From assembly GCF_002368075.1 (NCBI RefSeq), contig NZ_AP018314.1:2145086-2209085 (forward strand): DNA of 64,000 bases, in the 5' to 3' direction. Positions 17,905-25,976 of this stretch are shown here, piece after piece; the stretch's first letter is position 1; each line of letters opens with the position of its first letter. Below the pieces are notes generated by a model. That model did no database searches. It was not told the DNA's origin and worked only from the letters and a program-made list of their open reading frames with translations. This stretch comes from Sphaerospermopsis kisseleviana NIES-73 (lineage in GTDB: Bacteria > Cyanobacteriota > Cyanobacteriia > Cyanobacteriales > Nostocaceae). The translations under genes were made by a program, and so were the position numbers.

Positions 17905-20010
17905 ATGACAAACATTAACGATATTATCAAACGTGAAGTCAACCCTTTTGATGTTATCAATTTAAAGCCTACTAATTTTTGGGCGGATCAACAAGACGCA
18001 ACATTAATGGTTGATTCAATTCATAAAGAAGCAATTACAGAGATAGAATATTTACTAAATTTAGTAGGTAAAGATCATCGTAGTCGTACAGTTTTATTAG
18101 TTGGTGATTCTGGTGCAGGTAAAAGTTATTTATTAGGTCGTCTGAAACGCACTCTTAACCCTAAAGCTTTTTTCGCTTATATTCTTTGTAACTGGGCTGA
18201 TAGTAGTAATATTTGGCGGCATATTTTACGCTATACAGTTGATAGTTTGATTCAAATACCTGAAGGTGAGAAAGAATCACAATTAATGTTATGGCTAAAA
18301 AGTTTATCAGCCTTTACAAAAAGTGATATCAAAAAACGAATATTTAATGATAATTTTTGGGAAGCATTACAAAGTAATCGCCAAAAATTTATTAAACATC
18401 TCAAGGATACCTATAAAACAGCAGGTATCTATAACCCTGATATCTTTTTTGGTGTGCTGCACGATTTAGCAAATCCCGAATTATATGATATAGCTTGTGA
18501 ATGGTTGCGAGGAGATGATTTAAGTGAAGAATCCATGAAAGAAATAAAGGTTAAACACTGTATTGATACAGAAGATGCAGCCAAAAATATTTTAGCTAAT
18601 TTTGGCAGAATTTCCACACAAACCCAGCCAATAGTCTTATGTTTTGATAATTTAGATACCATGCCTCAATCGCCAGAAGGGTTTCTGGATATCCAACCTT
18701 TTTTTAATGTTAATACAACAATTCATGGGGATAATTTTAAAAATTTCTTAGTCATTATCAGTGTGATTACAAATACTTTAAAACGCCATTGGGATCGGGT
18801 GCTGCCAGCGGACAAAGCCGGAATATATAAAACAATTGAGCTAAAAAGAATTAATATAGAACAGGCGGAAGCACTTTGGGCTTATCATCTCAAACCATTA
18901 CATCAATTAGCATATCCTCAACCAGAATCCTCTCTTTTTCCTCTCACTCGGCAAATTTTAGAAACCAATTACCCTGCTGGTAAAACCATGCCGAGAAATA
19001 CATTAACTCTGGGACGTGACGAATATCAAAAATATAAAATTGATATCATCAGTGGTCATATCAAACCTGAACCTGTAGCACAAACAAAAGTTACCATACC
19101 CCAACAAAAAGTTACTCCTGATCCCATAATTACTATTTCTTTATCTGTAAGTGATCCAGAAACAACTCAAGCAGAATTTGAATTACTATGGCAAAAAGAA
19201 TATAAGAAAATTCAGGGTAAAATTACAAAATTATCTCTGTTATCATCATCTGACTTAATGCAGATGTTACAACAAGCTTTATCAGCTTTACAAATCCAGG
19301 GAATTAAGCCTAAACTTTTAACTGGAAAATATGCTACTTATTCATTGAGTTATCAGCAGTCTCAAAAACAAGAAAGAGTAGGAATAGTCTGGACAGAAGA
19401 TTCAAACATGACTACTTTTTTTCATGTTATGAATGCTTGCAAAAATGTAATTCATAACAATAGCTGTAAAACTCTTTATTTAGTCCGTGCTGGAAATGTA
19501 GGAAAACCAAATCTTGCAGGAAATCAACTTTATAGAGAACTTTTTACACACACTCATCACCAACACATCAAACCAAGTCTAACAGCAGTTCATTATTTAG
19601 CAACATACCAAAGTTTTGTCAATTCTGCCAAATCTCAAGAATTAGTCATTGGTGGGAAAACGATTAATTTACAAGGACTAGAATCTTTAATGCGTGAATC
19701 TCAAATCTTGCATAACAAATGTACTTTGTTACATGATTTAGGTCTTGTTGCTACAACAGAACAAGATACAAATGGTAAAGTTAGAAGAGATTACAGACCT
19801 GTAAAAGATTTTATCTTAAATCTCATCAAAACTCAAGGATTTATGGGAGTAAATACGTTAATTTTCCAAACAGCTAGTCAATTTGCTGATGTTCAAGAAA
19901 CAGAAATTAAAATGTTAATTGATCTATCATGTCAGGAAAAGAAAGCTAAAATTATGAACCCAAAAGCTAAATTACAAGATCAATTAATTTCTTGGAATCC
20001 TCAACTATAA
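17905..20010 (+). CDS. P-loop AAA-type ATPase with uncharacterised C-terminal domain
   Basis: A 701-residue protein. Walker A is GDSGAGKS at residues 67-74 and Walker B is in IVLCFDNLDTM near 240-250, the arrangement of Orc/STAND-like AAA ATPases. The N-terminus is NPFDVINLKPTNFWADQQ. A Pro/Thr/Gln-rich linker at about 390-415 leads to a C-terminal alpha/beta region (KTLYLVRAGNVGKPNLAG) and a likely winged helix at the end (LLHDLGLVATTEQDTNGKVR). It is separated from the next gene by only 15 nt, so co-translation is likely. The architecture recalls ATPases of BREX- or DISARM-type systems, but I cannot assign it to any. Confidence 0.8.
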   Translation: MTNINDIIKREVNPFDVINLKPTNFWADQQDATLMVDSIHKEAITEIEYLLNLVGKDHRSRTVLLVGDSGAGKSYLLGRLKRTLNPKAFFAYILCNWADSSNIWRHILRYTVDSLIQIPEGEKESQLMLWLKSLSAFTKSDIKKRIFNDNFWEALQSNRQKFIKHLKDTYKTAGIYNPDIFFGVLHDLANPELYDIACEWLRGDDLSEESMKEIKVKHCIDTEDAAKNILANFGRISTQTQPIVLCFDNLDTMPQSPEGFLDIQPFFNVNTTIHGDNFKNFLVIISVITNTLKRHWDRVLPADKAGIYKTIELKRINIEQAEALWAYHLKPLHQLAYPQPESSLFPLTRQILETNYPAGKTMPRNTLTLGRDEYQKYKIDIISGHIKPEPVAQTKVTIPQQKVTPDPIITISLSVSDPETTQAEFELLWQKEYKKIQGKITKLSLLSSSDLMQMLQQALSALQIQGIKPKLLTGKYATYSLSYQQSQKQERVGIVWTEDSNMTTFFHVMNACKNVIHNNSCKTLYLVRAGNVGKPNLAGNQLYRELFTHTHHQHIKPSLTAVHYLATYQSFVNSAKSQELVIGGKTINLQGLESLMRESQILHNKCTLLHDLGLVATTEQDTNGKVRRDYRPVKDFILNLIKTQGFMGVNTLIFQTASQFADVQETEIKMLIDLSCQEKKAKIMNPKAKLQDQLISWNPQL

Positions 20011-20025
20011 TATATATATCAACTA

Positions 20026-22716
20026 ATGCACTACCTAACCAAAGATGCGGAAATATATCAGCAAATTTCCCAAATATCCCGACATAAAACTCTATGGATA
20101 GATACAGAAATTGCTGATTGGAATACTCCCTACCCCAGATTATCATTAATTCAAATATTGGCTGATCCTACAGACTTAACTGGTGAGTCTGCTTTAATTT
20201 TCGATGTTTTAGATAAACCTGATTTGACCGATTATTTTATCAATCAAATCATGGTAAAATCAGAAATTGCTAAGGTTTTTCATAACTCTGGATTTGATGT
20301 TAAATATTTAGGTAAAAACCTAGCCCAAAATATTATCTGTACATACCAATTATCTAGAAAAATTACCCGTGAAAAACTACAAGTAAGTAATTTAAAACTC
20401 AAAACCTTAGCTGTAGAACTTTGTCAATTTTCTGATGTAGATGTAGAAGAAGGAACAAGTGACTGGGGAAAACGTCCTCTCACTCAAAAACAGCTAAACT
20501 ATGCAGCAATGGATACAGTCTATTTAGCTGCTGTCCATCGTCGCTTACTACAAATATATCAACCTGAAGCTATTAATGAGATTTTTAATATGGTAAATAA
20601 TACATCTGAAAATTCATCTTTAACACCGACTAAAGTTAGAGTAGCGTTTGAATGTCCGCGGTTATTTTATCTCAATCATCATTTTGATCATAAAGCAATA
20701 TTTTTTCCTAAAAATTCCATTTCCGGTATTGGTAATGTTTTTCATAAATTAGCCGATGATTTGATCCAATTACTTTTGATTAATCCCCAAATTAAATCTT
20801 TATTAATTGCCGATGTAAGTAGATTAAATTTAGAACAAATATCATCGGAAATTCAACAAATATTTTATACAAATCAATTCTTCCCTTATTTACAAAATAT
20901 TATCAGTCAAGATGACAGTAAAGCACCTGCTTTATTACAAATTTGGCAAGGAATACAAGGACTGATTAAAAAACTCACAGAGTTATTAATTATCAATCGG
21001 CGTTATTGTAGTGCTGAGACAGTAATTAAAAATACTTTTATTCAGGAAGAAAGAACTTTAGAATATTATTTTAATTTACCTGATGGTACACAACAATTAG
21101 TTAGAGGTGAATTTGATTGTTTAGTTTTTAATTTTGAAGTTAAACGCCTGTGTATGATAGAGTTTAAAACCTATCACCCTGTAGATCCAGCAGCACAGTT
21201 AGCACAGGTTTCTCTGTATAGTTATATGTTATTTCACAAGAAAAAAGCGGCGGTAGATTCTGCGGTTTATTGTGTTTTACCTGAATTTAAAGATTACCAA
21301 TATTCCTGGGAACAATTAGAAAATACAGTTCATCAATTAATTCCCTACAAACTATTACAAATGCAGGAATGGTTAAAATGGGAATCTCCCAACCCCAACC
21401 CACCACCTGCGACAACTCAACCCCATTTGTGTGAAATTTGTCCTCAACAACAAAAGTGTCAGACATTTTTTAATCCTAATGTTCTTAAAGAATGTCTAGA
21501 GATGATGATAGATTTATGTGATCGATTAACAATTAAGTCAACTATTAATGCTGAGGAAATAGGGGAATCTGATCCCCCCCAACCCCCCTTAAAAAGGGGG
21601 GAGAGTTTACCTATTATTAACTATGATGAAATTGGAGAATTTGATACCCCTCACTTAAAAAGGGGGGAGAGTTTACCAAATATTAATGCTGATGAAATTG
21701 GGCAATCTTTAGTTACAACTTTGGCATCTTTTAAGGTTAATGTAGATTATTATGGTGCTGATGTGAGTCCGGCATTTATTCGGGTGAAAATTAAACCCCA
21801 TTTAGGTATAAAAGTGCCTTCAATTTTAAAATTATCTGCTGATTTACAAGTGCAATTAGGGTTAGAATATCCTCCTTTAATTGCGCCCCAAGCTGGTTAT
21901 GTCAGTGTTGATTTACCACGCAAAGATAGACAAATTGCTAAATTTGAAGATTATATTCAAAAACAGTTTTTACCAGCAAATACACCTGTAAAAATTGCTG
22001 TAGGAATAGGTATTGATGGTAATTTATTGGAAGCTGATTTATCTGATCCGAATACTTGCCATTTTTTAGTAGGAGGAACAACAGGAAGCGGTAAAAGTGA
22101 ATTTTTAAGATCCCTACTTCTCAGTTTATTGTATCGTCATTCTCCCCAACATCTGAAAATTGCCTTAGTTGATCCGAAAAGAGTGACATTTCCCGAATTT
22201 GAACAAATTCCCTGGTTATATTCACCAGTTGTTAAAGATAGCGATCGCGCTATAGAATTAATGGAAGAATTATTGATAGAAATGGAATCTCGCTATCAAA
22301 AATTTGAAAAAGCTAAATGTAAAGATTTAACAGATTATAATCACAAATTTTCCCCACCTTTACCCCGGATAGTATGTATTTTTGATGAATATGCCGATTT
22401 TATGGCAGAAAAAGAAATTCGTACTGCATTAGAACAAAGTATCAAACGTTTAGGTGCAATGGCAAGAGCAGCAGGAATACATTTAATTATTGCTACCCAA
22501 CGTCCAGAAGCGGGGATAGTCACCCCTATTATTCGCTCAAATTTACCGGGAAGAATTGCTTTAAGAACCTCTAGCGAAGCGGATTCTAAAATTGTTCTTG
22601 GTGGAACACAAACAGCAGCAGCATATCTGTTAGGTAAAGGTGATTTACTTTATCAAGTTGGTTCTCAGTTACATCGTTTACAAAGTTTATTAGTAAAAAA
22701 TATGAAACTACCTTAA
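20026..22716 (+). CDS. Three-domain DEDDy exonuclease / Fe-S PD-(D/E)XK nuclease / FtsK-HerA translocase fusion
   Basis: An 896-residue fusion. Residues 1-190 are an RNase D/WRN-like 3'-5' exonuclease with a full DEDDy set: D26 and E28 (LWIDTEIAD), D91 (FHNSGFDVKYL), Y159 and D163 (YAAMDTVYLA). Residues about 205-490 are a Cas4/AddB-like nuclease: a cysteine in FECPRLFYL, catalytic GEFD and MIEFKT, and CEICPQQQKC completing a probable 4Fe-4S site. Residues about 620-896 are an FtsK/HerA-type motor with Walker A GGTTGSGKS (near 681) and Walker B IVCIFDEYADFM (near 783), then the FtsK-type IIATQRPEAGIVTPIIRSNL. The linker contains a repeat-derived insertion. No membrane segments are present. 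I do not know this exact architecture from any named system. Confidence 0.88.
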   Translation: MHYLTKDAEIYQQISQISRHKTLWIDTEIADWNTPYPRLSLIQILADPTDLTGESALIFDVLDKPDLTDYFINQIMVKSEIAKVFHNSGFDVKYLGKNLAQNIICTYQLSRKITREKLQVSNLKLKTLAVELCQFSDVDVEEGTSDWGKRPLTQKQLNYAAMDTVYLAAVHRRLLQIYQPEAINEIFNMVNNTSENSSLTPTKVRVAFECPRLFYLNHHFDHKAIFFPKNSISGIGNVFHKLADDLIQLLLINPQIKSLLIADVSRLNLEQISSEIQQIFYTNQFFPYLQNIISQDDSKAPALLQIWQGIQGLIKKLTELLIINRRYCSAETVIKNTFIQEERTLEYYFNLPDGTQQLVRGEFDCLVFNFEVKRLCMIEFKTYHPVDPAAQLAQVSLYSYMLFHKKKAAVDSAVYCVLPEFKDYQYSWEQLENTVHQLIPYKLLQMQEWLKWESPNPNPPPATTQPHLCEICPQQQKCQTFFNPNVLKECLEMMIDLCDRLTIKSTINAEEIGESDPPQPPLKRGESLPIINYDEIGEFDTPHLKRGESLPNINADEIGQSLVTTLASFKVNVDYYGADVSPAFIRVKIKPHLGIKVPSILKLSADLQVQLGLEYPPLIAPQAGYVSVDLPRKDRQIAKFEDYIQKQFLPANTPVKIAVGIGIDGNLLEADLSDPNTCHFLVGGTTGSGKSEFLRSLLLSLLYRHSPQHLKIALVDPKRVTFPEFEQIPWLYSPVVKDSDRAIELMEELLIEMESRYQKFEKAKCKDLTDYNHKFSPPLPRIVCIFDEYADFMAEKEIRTALEQSIKRLGAMARAAGIHLIIATQRPEAGIVTPIIRSNLPGRIALRTSSEADSKIVLGGTQTAAAYLLGKGDLLYQVGSQLHRLQSLLVKNMKLP
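21543..21706 (+). repeat. In-frame repeat expansion in the linker of the fusion nuclease
   Basis: Two copies of a segment with TTAAAAAGGGGGGAGAGTTTACC (at about 21588-21610 and 21655-21676), the first preceded by GATCCCCCCCAACCCCCC, alternate with three copies of an INxxEIG-coding unit. The C-run and G-run can pair. Reading stays open throughout, adding about 40 residues (LKRGESLP twice) between the nuclease and motor domains. Confidence 0.85.
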
Positions 22717-22876
22717 AAAAGTCCTTAACTTTTTTCGGGGTATAACCGCATAAAGGAGAAAAGATAGCCCAAAGCAAATTTTCGCATCTACCAAAAGACT
22801 AAATTAACCAAAGTTAAAATCTATTAGATAATATGTACGCTACATTAATGGGAATGCGTCAGCAGAGGAAATAAAA

Positions 22877-23761
22877 ATGGGATATGTAATTGCAACTGCA
22901 AACATGAAAGGTGGAGTGGGTAAAACTACGGTTACTGTTAATTTAGCCACTTGTTTAGCAAAAAATCACGGAAAAAAGGTATTGGTTCTCGATTTAGATA
23001 GTCAAATTAGTGCTACCCTCAGTTTAATGTCACCGATGGAGTTTGCTAAACGTCGCAAACAAAGAAAGACTTTTAGATATTTGATAGATGAAGTTATTAA
23101 CCCATATCCCAATGCTGAATACAAGATTCAGGATATCATTCAAGGTGAATTATGTAAGCTGCCGGGATTGGATTTATTGCCAGGAGATATCGACTTATAT
23201 GATGAATTTGTCGTTTCAGAAATGCTGCATAATCAAGCATTAGCCTTGGGTGAACAAGATTTTGAAACTATTTGGAATCGTTTTGAAAGAGTCTTAATTA
23301 GAGACATTTTAAAACCAGTTCGGGATGAATATGATTTTATTCTTTTAGACTGCGCTCCTGGTTATAATCTCATGACTCGTAGTGCTTTAGCAACTAGCGA
23401 TTTTTATCTTTTACCTGCTAAACCAGAACCTTTATCTGTGGTGGGTATTCAATTATTAGAAAGACGCATTGCTAAGTTAAAAGATAGTCATGAACAGGAA
23501 GCAAAAATCAATATCAAAATGTTGGGAATTGTCTTTAGTATGTGCAATACTAATTTATTGACTGGCAGATATTATAAACAAGTAATGCACCGAGTTGTGG
23601 AAGATTTTGGTGTAGAAACTATTTGTCAAGCACAAATTCCCGTTGATGTCAATGTAGCGAAAGCTGTTGATAGTTTTATGCCGGTAACGTTAATGAGTCC
23701 GGGTTCTGCTGGTGCGAAGTCATTTATGCAGTTGACTGAGGAATTATTGCGGAAGTTGTAA
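22877..23761 (+). CDS. ParA-family ATPase
   Basis: A 294-residue ParA/Soj-type deviant Walker ATPase. The P-loop is KGGVGKTT (residues 11-18) with the signature lysine. Switch motifs are VLVLDLDSQISATLS and FILLDCAPGYNLMTRSAL. The length fits chromosomal or plasmid ParA. No ParB or centromere-like repeats are adjacent, so this may be an orphan ParA for positioning a cargo other than DNA, or an accessory gene of the upstream operon (160 nt gap, same strand). A stem-loop of the GATCCCCGACTT family follows the stop codon. Confidence 0.88.
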   Translation: MGYVIATANMKGGVGKTTVTVNLATCLAKNHGKKVLVLDLDSQISATLSLMSPMEFAKRRKQRKTFRYLIDEVINPYPNAEYKIQDIIQGELCKLPGLDLLPGDIDLYDEFVVSEMLHNQALALGEQDFETIWNRFERVLIRDILKPVRDEYDFILLDCAPGYNLMTRSALATSDFYLLPAKPEPLSVVGIQLLERRIAKLKDSHEQEAKINIKMLGIVFSMCNTNLLTGRYYKQVMHRVVEDFGVETICQAQIPVDVNVAKAVDSFMPVTLMSPGSAGAKSFMQLTEELLRKL

Positions 23762-23773
23762 AGGCTATATAAT

Positions 23774-23806
23774 AGATCCTCGATTGATTAAAAAAGTCGG
23801 GGATCT
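23774..23806. repeat. Dispersed inverted repeat, copy after parA
   Basis: AGATCCTCGA (23774-23783) pairs with TCGGGGATCT (23797-23806) with one T-G wobble. It sits 13 nt after the parA stop codon and may serve as its terminator. Confidence 0.7.
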
Positions 23807-23856
23807 TGGTATGCTCACATTATGATTAAATTTGCTATAATATATTATGAAATTTC

Positions 23857-24143
23857 GTGCACATTATTTCTCGTAAAGCTTTTCGTCAATTTTGTGAACA
23901 GTATCCTGATAGTGAAAGTGCATTGACTCGCTGGTTTAAACTTAGAATGGGGCTAATTTTGAAACTTTTGATGAATTGCGCTCTGTTTTTCCTAGTGCTG
24001 ATATGGTAGGTGATTTAATTGTATTTAATATTGGTGGTAATAAATATCGTTTAATTACTTCAATTCATTTTAATCGCCAAAAAGTGTATATTCGCAAGAT
24101 ATTAACTCATTCAGAATACGACAAAAATCTATGGAAAAATTAA
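23857..24143 (+). pseudogene. higB: HigB-family toxin, frameshifted
   Basis: Starts at GTG 23857: VHIISRKAFRQFCEQYPDSE, then ALTRWFKL. Homology then continues in another frame as NFETFDELRSVFPSADMVGD, LIVFNIGGNKYRLITSIHFN and QKVYIRKILTHSEYDKNLWK, ending at 24143. The frames would join if one base were restored near 23945 (CTTAGAAT in place of CTTAAGAAT). HigB toxins are mRNA-cleaving RelE-like RNases of this length (about 96 codons). The shift removes the catalytic C-terminal half. It overlaps the antitoxin start by 13 nt, the usual arrangement. Confidence 0.85.
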
Positions 24144-24541
24144 CTACATTGCCCCCTGATATTAATATCCATTGGACTGCTATTGCTCCTTTGCTTACAA
24201 TTCGTAATGAAGAAGAATATGATCAAGCTATCGAAAGATTAAATAATTTACTTGATGAAATCGGTACTAGTGAACAGCATCCTCTTTATAATTTACTGGA
24301 TACGTTAGGAACAGTAATTGAGGCTTATGAAAAAGAACATTATGCTATTCCTAATTGTCATGGAAATGATATATTAGCTTATTTAATTGAAGAACACAAA
24401 TTGAGTTTATCAGATTTACCTGAAATTGGTACAGCAGAAACAATAAAGGCTATTTTGAATAAAGAACAAGCATTAACTTTTAATCAAATTCAACAGTTAG
24501 CACAACGTTTTCATGTTCCCATTCAAGTATTTATCAGTTAA
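24131..24541 (+). CDS. higA: HigA-type antitoxin
   Basis: A 136-residue protein with an N-terminal toxin-contact region (IRNEEEYDQAIERLNNLLDEI) and a C-terminal helix-turn-helix-like part: DILAYLIEEHKLSLSDLPEI, then ILNKEQALTFNQIQQLAQRF. This is the usual layout of the larger cyanobacterial HigA proteins, which bind HigB and repress their own promoter. The reading frame is intact although the toxin is frameshifted. It starts inside the last codons of higB, consistent with translational coupling. Confidence 0.88.
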   Translation: MEKLTTLPPDINIHWTAIAPLLTIRNEEEYDQAIERLNNLLDEIGTSEQHPLYNLLDTLGTVIEAYEKEHYAIPNCHGNDILAYLIEEHKLSLSDLPEIGTAETIKAILNKEQALTFNQIQQLAQRFHVPIQVFIS

Positions 24542-24566
24542 ACTCTAATTTATTGGTACTTATTTT

Positions 24567-25172
24567 TTACCAAATTTCTCTTAAATCTAAAACAAATCCT
24601 GGTAAAATATCTTCACCATTTAATGTTTGAGGATGATCTAATTCTTCCACAGGTTGACTAGGACGATAAATATATACTTTCTGTTGTTTCCTGTCAATTA
24701 ACCAAGCTAATTTCACACCATTTTCTATATATTCTTCCATTTTTTCTTGTAGTGTTTTCAAGCTATCTGTTTCAGAACGCAACTCTACTACAAAATCAGG
24801 ACAAATTGGCGCAAATTTCTTTCTTTGTTCTGTGGGTATTGCTTCCCATCTTTCCTTTTTTATCCATGCTGCATCAGGAGAACGCACAGCACCATTAGGT
24901 AAGGTAAAACCACCACTAGAACCAAAACCTACTCCTGTACCATCTTTTTTTGTCCAAATACCTAATTGCACAATTAAATTAAAATTACGTTCATCTGTTT
25001 CTGATCCGGTAGGTGACATAATCAATAAATCTCCAAATTGGTTACGTTCAATTCTAAAATCACGGTTTAATTGACAGAAATCGAAAAATTGATCATCAGT
25101 CATGATGATATCTGGCTGCATTTTTATCACCATTGGTAAGATTTCTGTAACTGTGGGTGTTTGTGTGTTCAT
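24567..25172 (-). CDS. Uma2-family restriction-endonuclease-like protein (DUF820), copy A
   Basis: A 201-residue PD-(D/E)XK-fold protein. Diagnostic motifs are IMSPTGSETDERNFN, SPDAAWIKKERWE with the catalytic-type SPDAAW, and FVVELRSETDSLKTLQEKM with the E-x-R/K-like pair. The C-terminus is KLAWLIDRKQQKVYIYRP and LPGFVLDLREIW. Uma2 proteins are highly amplified in cyanobacteria; their cellular role is not established. It is adjacent, in tandem and on the same strand, to a close paralog (25236-25823) with a nearly identical last 50 residues, indicating recent duplication or gene conversion. Confidence 0.93.
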   Translation of the reverse strand: MNTQTPTVTEILPMVIKMQPDIIMTDDQFFDFCQLNRDFRIERNQFGDLLIMSPTGSETDERNFNLIVQLGIWTKKDGTGVGFGSSGGFTLPNGAVRSPDAAWIKKERWEAIPTEQRKKFAPICPDFVVELRSETDSLKTLQEKMEEYIENGVKLAWLIDRKQQKVYIYRPSQPVEELDHPQTLNGEDILPGFVLDLREIW

Positions 25173-25235
25173 AGGTTTATTTTTGGATGTGGAAAATGAG
25201 GATGCAGATCCGTTGATTGATTAATCATTAATTGA

Positions 25236-25823
25236 TTACCAAATCTCTGTTAAATCTAAAATAAATCCTGGTAAAATATCCTCTCCATTTAATGTTTGGG
25301 GATGATCTAATTCTTCCACAGGTTGACTAGGACGATAAATATATACTTTCTGTTGTTTTCTATCAATCAACCAAGCTAATCTTACACCATTTTCTAGATA
25401 TTCTACCATCTTTTCTTGTAATTTTTTTAAACTATCATTTGGTGAACGTAGTTCAATTACAAAGTCAGGTGCAATGGGAGCAAATTTTTCTTGTTGTTCA
25501 GGTGTTAAACTTTCCCAGCGTTCTTTTTTTACCCAAGCAACATCAGGAGAAACATCTTTTCCATTAGGTAATTTAAAACCCGTGGAAGAATCAAAACCTT
25601 TACCTAATTTGGTTTTTTTATTCCAAATTCCTAATTCTACAACAATATCAAAATTACAATTTCCTGTATCGCTACCTGTTGGTGGCATAATTATTAATTC
25701 CCCTGATGCTGTGCGCTCAAATCTTAAATCTCGGTTATTGCGACAAAGTTCTAAAAATTGATCATCTGTTAAATTGAGGTTTAATGTTAGTCTAGGAGGT
25801 AAAGTTGTTATAGTAGTGTTCAT
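25236..25823 (-). CDS. Uma2-family restriction-endonuclease-like protein (DUF820), copy B
   Basis: A 195-residue paralog of the previous gene. Motifs: IMPPTGSDTGNCNFDIV, KDVSPDVAWVKKERW, FVIELRSPNDSLKKL and the shared tail RLAWLIDRKQQKVYIYRPSQ. The N-terminal half has diverged clearly more than the C-terminal half. The 63-nt spacer contains part of the GATCC...GATT repeat. Probably co-transcribed with copy A. As for other Uma2 proteins, nuclease activity is predicted from fold rather than shown. Confidence 0.93.
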   Translation of the reverse strand: MNTTITTLPPRLTLNLNLTDDQFLELCRNNRDLRFERTASGELIIMPPTGSDTGNCNFDIVVELGIWNKKTKLGKGFDSSTGFKLPNGKDVSPDVAWVKKERWESLTPEQQEKFAPIAPDFVIELRSPNDSLKKLQEKMVEYLENGVRLAWLIDRKQQKVYIYRPSQPVEELDHPQTLNGEDILPGFILDLTEIW

Positions 25824-25890
25824 GATGTTTACCTCAATATGTTAGGTTTTGATTGATCCAGTTGATAATCTTGTGAAAAATGAGGATGCA

Positions 25891-25953
25891 GATCCCCGAC
25901 TTCTGATGTGAATTTATCATTTGTTTACAAGATTAAAAAAGAAGTCGGGGATC
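25891..25953. repeat. Dispersed inverted repeat with perfect 14-bp arms
   Basis: GATCCCCGACTTCT (25891-25904) and AGAAGTCGGGGATC (25940-25953), with a 35-nt loop. It lies 23 nt beyond the ileS stop codon on the transcript side and could also terminate that gene. Confidence 0.85.
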
Positions 25954-25976
25954 TTAACCACCTACATTATATGATA

